Source: Pyxidicoccus sp. MSG2 (GTDB taxonomy: Bacteria > Myxococcota > Myxococcia > Myxococcales > Myxococcaceae). From it: a DNA stretch of 64,000 bases. The stretch covers positions 10,192,001 through 10,256,000 of the forward strand of contig NZ_JAPNKC010000001.1 of NCBI RefSeq assembly GCF_026626705.1, given 5' to 3'. A program made the translations under genes and the position numbers. The notes under the pieces are model-generated. The model had not been told where the DNA came from. It searched no databases and saw nothing but the letters and a program-made list of their open reading frames with translations. Below, piece after piece: positions 59,985 to 64,000 of this stretch; position 1 is the stretch's first letter, and each line of letters starts with the position of its first letter.

Positions 59985-61300
59985 GCAGCGACCTCGCGTC
60001 GAAGGACGCCATCGTCATCCGCAATGTGGTGAAGCGCTTCAAGAAGAGCACCATCCGGCGCGAGTACACCACGCTGAAGTCCGAGCTGATCCGCCTGCTG
60101 CGGGGCAAGCGCGAGGTGGACAGCAAGTCCATGATCGAAGCGCTGCGCGGCGTGGACCTGGTGGTGCCCCGGGGCAAGACGGTGGGCATCATCGGCCGGA
60201 ACGGCTCGGGCAAGAGCACGCTGCTCAAGCTCATCACCGGCATCTACGCGCCGACCACGGGCACCATCGACATCCACGGGCGCATCAGCGCGCTGCTGGA
60301 CCTGGGCGCGGGGTTCCACCCGGACTTCTCCGGCCGGGAGAACATCTTCATCAACGGCATCATCCTGGGGATGACGCGCGCGGAGCTGCGCGACCGGATG
60401 GATGAAATCATCGCCTTCAGCGAGCTGGGCGACTTCATCGACGAGCCGGTGCGCACGTACTCCAGCGGCATGTACATGCGGCTGGCCTTCTCCGTGGCCA
60501 CGCACGTGGACCCGGACATCCTCATCATCGACGAGATTCTCGCCGTGGGCGACGAGCACTTCGGCAAGAAGAGCCTCGCGAAGATGACGGAGTTCAAGCG
60601 GGCCGGGAAGACCATCGTCATCGTCACGCACGACCTGGGCACGCTGGAGCGCTGGTGCGACCTGGGCGCGTGGATCGACGCCGGGCGCATCCGCGAGTTC
60701 GGCCCGCCCGCGGATGTCATCCGTCACTACCGGCAGGCCCTCGAGCTGGCGGAGAGCCAGGGCCTGGCGATGCACTCGCCCGCGCTGTCTCCTGGCGGGG
60801 GCGCGCTGCCCGGGCTGGAGCCCGTGAAGGGCACCGAGTCCTCCAAGGTCTCACTGAAGGCGGTGCGGCTGACGAGCACCGCGGGCGCGCCTGTCGAGCA
60901 GGTGGACACCGAGAGCGGCGTCGTGCTCGAGATGGACTACGAGACCTCCGAGTGGGTGGAGGACGCGGTCTTCGCCGTGGAGCTCCAGCAGTCGGACGGA
61001 ACGCTGATGTACGTCACCAGCACCGAGGTGGAGAAGGTCCAGTTGCCCTCACCGCTGCCGCCGACGGGCTCGCTCCGCTTCGTGGTGGAGCGGCTGGGGT
61101 TGATCTCCGGCGACTACTTCTTCAACGTCATCGTGCGCTCGGGAGACGGGCAGGTGCATGACACGCGGCGCGAGGTCTGCCGCTTCAGCGTGCGCACCGC
61201 CCTCAAGGACGGCGGCCGCATCCGTCCGGCCCACCATTGGTGGGTGAGCCCCGCCACGGCCCCCGCCTCCGAGGCGCCTCCGAGGCGCGTGGGTTTGTGA
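59981..61300 (+). CDS. wzt: O-antigen ABC transporter ATP-binding protein Wzt
   Basis: The 439-residue product has an ABC ATPase domain with Walker A GRNGSGKST (about 72-80), the signature YSSGMYMRLAFSVA and Walker B ILIIDEILAVGD. From about residue 290 a C-terminal carbohydrate-binding beta domain follows, as in Wzt proteins that recognise a modified O-antigen end. ATGA overlap with wzm shows coupling. The C-terminal domain specificity should match the glycan made by the neighbouring glycosyltransferases. Confidence 0.94.
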   Translation: MSSDLASKDAIVIRNVVKRFKKSTIRREYTTLKSELIRLLRGKREVDSKSMIEALRGVDLVVPRGKTVGIIGRNGSGKSTLLKLITGIYAPTTGTIDIHGRISALLDLGAGFHPDFSGRENIFINGIILGMTRAELRDRMDEIIAFSELGDFIDEPVRTYSSGMYMRLAFSVATHVDPDILIIDEILAVGDEHFGKKSLAKMTEFKRAGKTIVIVTHDLGTLERWCDLGAWIDAGRIREFGPPADVIRHYRQALELAESQGLAMHSPALSPGGGALPGLEPVKGTESSKVSLKAVRLTSTAGAPVEQVDTESGVVLEMDYETSEWVEDAVFAVELQQSDGTLMYVTSTEVEKVQLPSPLPPTGSLRFVVERLGLISGDYFFNVIVRSGDGQVHDTRREVCRFSVRTALKDGGRIRPAHHWWVSPATAPASEAPPRRVGL

Positions 61301-61326
61301 GCCGGGGACGACAGGAGGGCAGCACC

Positions 61327-62136
61327 GTGCTCTGGGTGGGTGTCGTCCTGTACGAGAATGCCCCGCGGGAGCTGGAGCGGTTGTGCGCCTCCTTTGCGCT
61401 CAACCGTGAGACGGCGGACTTCCATGTCGTGTGGCGGGACAACTCCCCCACCGACGCGCTGCGCACCGAGGTGGAGCGCCTGTGGCCCGGCGCGGACTAC
61501 CGCTTCTCCGGTGCCAACCTGGGCTTCGGCGCCGCGCACAACCGGGGGATGGCGGAGGCCTTCGCCGCGCCGGCCCCCTGCGCGTACGTATGCGTGAATC
61601 CGGACGGGGTGCTGCATCCCCGCTGCTTGACGGAGCTGCTCGCGCAGGTGGCCGCGGTCGGCGCACGCGCGGGACTGGTGGAGGCGCGGCTCTTCCCGGA
61701 TGAGCACCCGAAGCCCTATGCGCCGCGCACCCACGAGACGCCGTGGTGCTCGGGCTGTGTGCTGCTCGTGACGCGCGGGCTGTACGCGGCGGTGGGCGGC
61801 TTCGACGAGAACTTCTTCATGTACTGCGAGGACGTGGACCTGTCCTGGCGCGCACGGGCCGCGGGCTTCGGCGTGCACGTGGCGCCTCGCGCGCTCGTGC
61901 ACCACTACACCGTGGACCGCGCCATCACCCCGCGACGCGAGCGCATGGTGCGCCGCAGCGCGGCCTACCTGGGCCACAAGTACGGCAACGCGGCCTTCGC
62001 GCGGGAGCGGCTGCGCGAGTACCACGCGCTTGGGGGCGAGCCCTTCGAGCTGCCCCAGGTGCAGCGTCCCTCTTCGGCCCTGCGCGACGCGTCCGACTTC
62101 GAGCACCTGCTCCAGTTCGCGGAGCCCCGGTGGTGA
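61327..62136 (+). CDS. Family 2 glycosyltransferase (rhamnosyltransferase-like)
   Basis: The GTG at 61327, with GGAGGG seven bases upstream, gives 269 residues. The GT2 fold shows VVWRDNSPTDALR, GANLGFGAAHNRGMAEA, a DxD-like CVNPDGVLH and the later GGFDENFFMYCEDVDLSWRA, which is typical of rhamnosyltransferases. An in-frame GTG at 61297 overlaps the wzt stop and is an alternative start. It probably adds a sugar to the O-antigen exported by Wzm-Wzt. Confidence 0.9.
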   Translation: MLWVGVVLYENAPRELERLCASFALNRETADFHVVWRDNSPTDALRTEVERLWPGADYRFSGANLGFGAAHNRGMAEAFAAPAPCAYVCVNPDGVLHPRCLTELLAQVAAVGARAGLVEARLFPDEHPKPYAPRTHETPWCSGCVLLVTRGLYAAVGGFDENFFMYCEDVDLSWRARAAGFGVHVAPRALVHHYTVDRAITPRRERMVRRSAAYLGHKYGNAAFARERLREYHALGGEPFELPQVQRPSSALRDASDFEHLLQFAEPRW

Positions 62137-63626
62137 GGCGCCCCGAGGACATCGAGGGCGAAAGCGAGTCGCTGGCGGCACGCCTGCGTGCCTTCGTGCT
62201 TGCCCGAGTCACGGCGACGCGGGGCTGCCGCGTGGCGCTGGTGGGCTCGGATGCGTCGCTCTCGCGCGCGCTGAACGACGCGGGTTGTGAGGTGGTGGAG
62301 GGCGCGGAGGCTGGCCCGACGCACGTCGTCCTCATGGATGAGCCTTCCGCCTCCGCCCTGGAGTCGGTCCTCGGCGCGTGGGCCACGGCGGCCCCCGGTG
62401 CGGAGCTGCTCTTCGGGTTCCGCAATGCGGGGGCGGGCGCTTCGCTGCTGGCGACCTTCCTGGAGGGGGTGCCCGCGAGGCCGGGGCCCTCGGAGTCCGC
62501 GGTTCGCCACCGGTTCGCCGCGTGTGGTCTGCGGGTGCTGACGAGGGAAGCGTACCCAGCACCGAAAGGACGCGGCCCGCTACCCGCCGAGGCGGAGCGC
62601 TCCCTGCGCGACGTGTTCGCGCAGCTGCGCCCGGACGCCGAGGACGACGTCGTGCTCTACGCCCTCGCGCGCGAGGCGAATGCGGACGTGAGCACTGCGA
62701 CCGCCTCTGGGGGCAGGTCGGCCACGTCGTCCGCGTCTGGAGGCACGTTGCCCCCGGCGTCGACGGGCCTGGTGCCGGACCTGCTCAGCGTCATCGTCTG
62801 GGCGGGTCCGGAGCATCGGGAGTCCCTCGACGAGGCGGTGTTCTCGCTCGCGTGTCAGGACCAACGCCCGCTCGAAGTGGTCGTGGTGGAGCACTCCGGG
62901 GCCGCGTCACCCCCAGGTTCCGGTTCCGCGGAGGCGTGCCTGGAGACGTACCGCCGCATCGAGGACTTCTCGTCCCAGGTGGTGCGCGTCGCGCCGGGCG
63001 AGGGATTCAGTGCGGCGTTGCGCGTCGCGCGCGGCCAGTACCTGGCCTTCCTCGATGCGTCGGGGCTCGTCTACCCGCGCCACTTCGTCAACCTCATCGC
63101 CGCGCTGAAGTCGGGTGACGCCGCGTGGGCGGTGTCGCGCGCGTACCGGGACGCGCTTCGCACGAGCGACGGGGAGGCCTACGTCGAGACGAAGGTTCCC
63201 TTTCCGCTCGGCGATGTCCTGGAATTGGAGCACCTGCGCCGGCACCCGTGGTTGATGAATGCGGTGGTCATCGACCGGGCGCGCCTGGCGGGCATTCCCC
63301 TCCACCTCGAGGACCCGGCGACGGAGAGTCCCGCGTCGCTCCTCCTGCGACTGGCGTCCGTCTTCGAGCCCCTGTTCATCAACGGCCTTCCGACGTGTGA
63401 GCAGCGGGGCCCGGAGCCCATCGCGCCCGGGCCCGCGCTGGCGGAGGTGCGCGTGCTTCGGCCGCTCGGGGCCTGGGAGGCCACGGTGGGTCGGGCCCGG
63501 GACGCGGGCCAGTCCGCGAAGGACCTGCGGCATCGTGTCCTCGACACCCTCAACTCGCGGCTGAAGCAGTGGGTGCCCGGCCTCCACGGGAACGTTCGCG
63601 CCTGGGTGTCGAAGTGGAGCCGGTGA
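62133..63626 (+). CDS. Two-domain protein: Rossmann-like N-terminus and glycosyltransferase-like C-terminus
   Basis: The GTG at 62133 overlaps the preceding stop and gives 497 residues. Residues about 20-190 look like a Rossmann-type domain (CRVALVGSDASLSRALNDAG, AELLFGFRNAGAG) without clear methyltransferase motifs. Residues about 215-430 resemble a GT2 domain (LLSVIVWAGPEHRESLDEAV, ARGQYLAFLDASGLVYPRHF), but the DxD metal motif is replaced by DAS. It may be a non-catalytic or divergent partner in O-antigen synthesis, resembling parts of the large M. xanthus RfbC/WbgA protein. The assignment is tentative. Confidence 0.75.
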   Translation: MRRPEDIEGESESLAARLRAFVLARVTATRGCRVALVGSDASLSRALNDAGCEVVEGAEAGPTHVVLMDEPSASALESVLGAWATAAPGAELLFGFRNAGAGASLLATFLEGVPARPGPSESAVRHRFAACGLRVLTREAYPAPKGRGPLPAEAERSLRDVFAQLRPDAEDDVVLYALAREANADVSTATASGGRSATSSASGGTLPPASTGLVPDLLSVIVWAGPEHRESLDEAVFSLACQDQRPLEVVVVEHSGAASPPGSGSAEACLETYRRIEDFSSQVVRVAPGEGFSAALRVARGQYLAFLDASGLVYPRHFVNLIAALKSGDAAWAVSRAYRDALRTSDGEAYVETKVPFPLGDVLELEHLRRHPWLMNAVVIDRARLAGIPLHLEDPATESPASLLLRLASVFEPLFINGLPTCEQRGPEPIAPGPALAEVRVLRPLGAWEATVGRARDAGQSAKDLRHRVLDTLNSRLKQWVPGLHGNVRAWVSKWSR

Positions 63627-64000
63627 AGACGCGGCCCTCCGAGCCCGCGTGGTGTGAAGTCCCTCGGCGGCTCGCGGACACGCGCGGCCTGGAGATTCCC
63701 GGCTCGCACCGCTCGGGTTGGAAGGGGCTTGCCGTCACTCGCGCGAAGCGACTCGTGCTGCGCGGGATGGAGCCGATGCAGCGGGCACTGCTGGAGACGC
63801 AGTGCCAGCTCAACGCCCTGCTGGTGGATGGGCTCGCGCAGCTGCCCCGGCGCTCCGAGTCCGGGCTTCACACCGTGTTGGCGTCCCTGCGTCAGGCCGT
63901 GGCCGGGCAGTGGGACGTCCCGCCCGGCGTGCCCGGCCGCACGTGGGTCGAGCGGCAGCGGGCCTGGAACCGGCTCGCGGTCTCCACGCTGGCGGAGGCC
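63623..64000 (+). CDS. Partial CDS of unknown function in the O-antigen region
   Basis: A GTG at 63623 overlapping the previous stop opens a frame without stops to the window end, with 126 codons visible. The N-terminus is Arg/Pro-rich (TRPSEPAWCEVPRRLAD) and later helical (MQRALLETQCQLNALLVDGLAQLP). No motif can be assigned from the visible part. Its position suggests another glycan-assembly gene. Confidence 0.6.
   Translation, partial: MKTRPSEPAWCEVPRRLADTRGLEIPGSHRSGWKGLAVTRAKRLVLRGMEPMQRALLETQCQLNALLVDGLAQLPRRSESGLHTVLASLRQAVAGQWDVPPGVPGRTWVERQRAWNRLAVSTLAEA

Overview
The window is very GC-rich, densely packed DNA from a myxobacterium, most probably Myxococcaceae (Myxococcus, Corallococcus or Pyxidicoccus). 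Three things point there. The coding style is typical: long GC-biased reading frames, many ATGA/GTGA overlaps, and Pro/Ala/Lys-rich tails. Myxobacterial gene sets are present: bacN-bacO-bacP-padC, a SgmT-type hybrid kinase, a Tad-like cluster resembling the Kil prey-killing locus, and wzm-wzt. Their order also agrees with what I remember of one continuous stretch of the Myxococcus xanthus chromosome. No prophage, insertion sequence, CRISPR array or rRNA was seen.

Layout. 1-8420: a SNF2-type helicase (C-terminus off the left edge), a zinc-ribbon membrane protein followed by MoxR ATPase and DUF58 genes, a HEAT-repeat/cyclophilin lipoprotein, and a receiver-HD-GYP protein. 8657-12801: an NAD(P)-type reductase, a HadA/HadB-like hot-dog dehydratase pair and a large acyl-CoA dehydrogenase. 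12907-19309: a TolQ/TolR-type pair, a DUF4292 lipoprotein, two stand-alone MshEN-domain proteins, two oligopeptide-type ABC ATPases and a DUF2085 membrane protein. 19391-35329: an ECF sigma/anti-sigma pair, then a long Tad-like locus with TadE/TadG-type proteins, a 76-residue protein with a perfect Flp prepilin site, CpaB, TadB, TadC and two FHA proteins. The locus lacks the TadA ATPase, the secretin and the prepilin peptidase, so it must work with genes elsewhere. In M. xanthus the Kil contact-dependent killing apparatus is split in this way.

35326-41265: xseA-xseB, a receiver-only regulator, ispA, dxs and tlyA, a housekeeping run for DNA repair, isoprenoids and rRNA methylation. 41282-48664: a lipoprotein, a SgmT-like hybrid kinase whose GGDEF motif is degenerate but whose c-di-GMP I-site is intact, a TPR protein and an alpha/beta hydrolase. 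48720-51302: three bactofilins and PadC, which organise ParABS chromosome segregation in M. xanthus. 51306-58757: pyrE and a lipoprotein, the nadB-rhomboid-LOG operon on the minus strand, a lytic transglycosylase, a TPR/AIM24-like protein and pgsA. 58846-59010: two identical tRNA-Gly(GCC) genes with a clear promoter and terminator. 59205 to the right edge: O-antigen export (wzm, wzt) followed by glycosyltransferase-type genes, the last one cut by the window end.

A recurring theme is c-di-GMP: the HD-GYP protein, the two MshEN proteins and the SgmT-like kinase are all in or near the Tad-like region. I give start-codon choices where an upstream in-frame start also exists. Locus comparisons with M. 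xanthus come from memory, not from a search.
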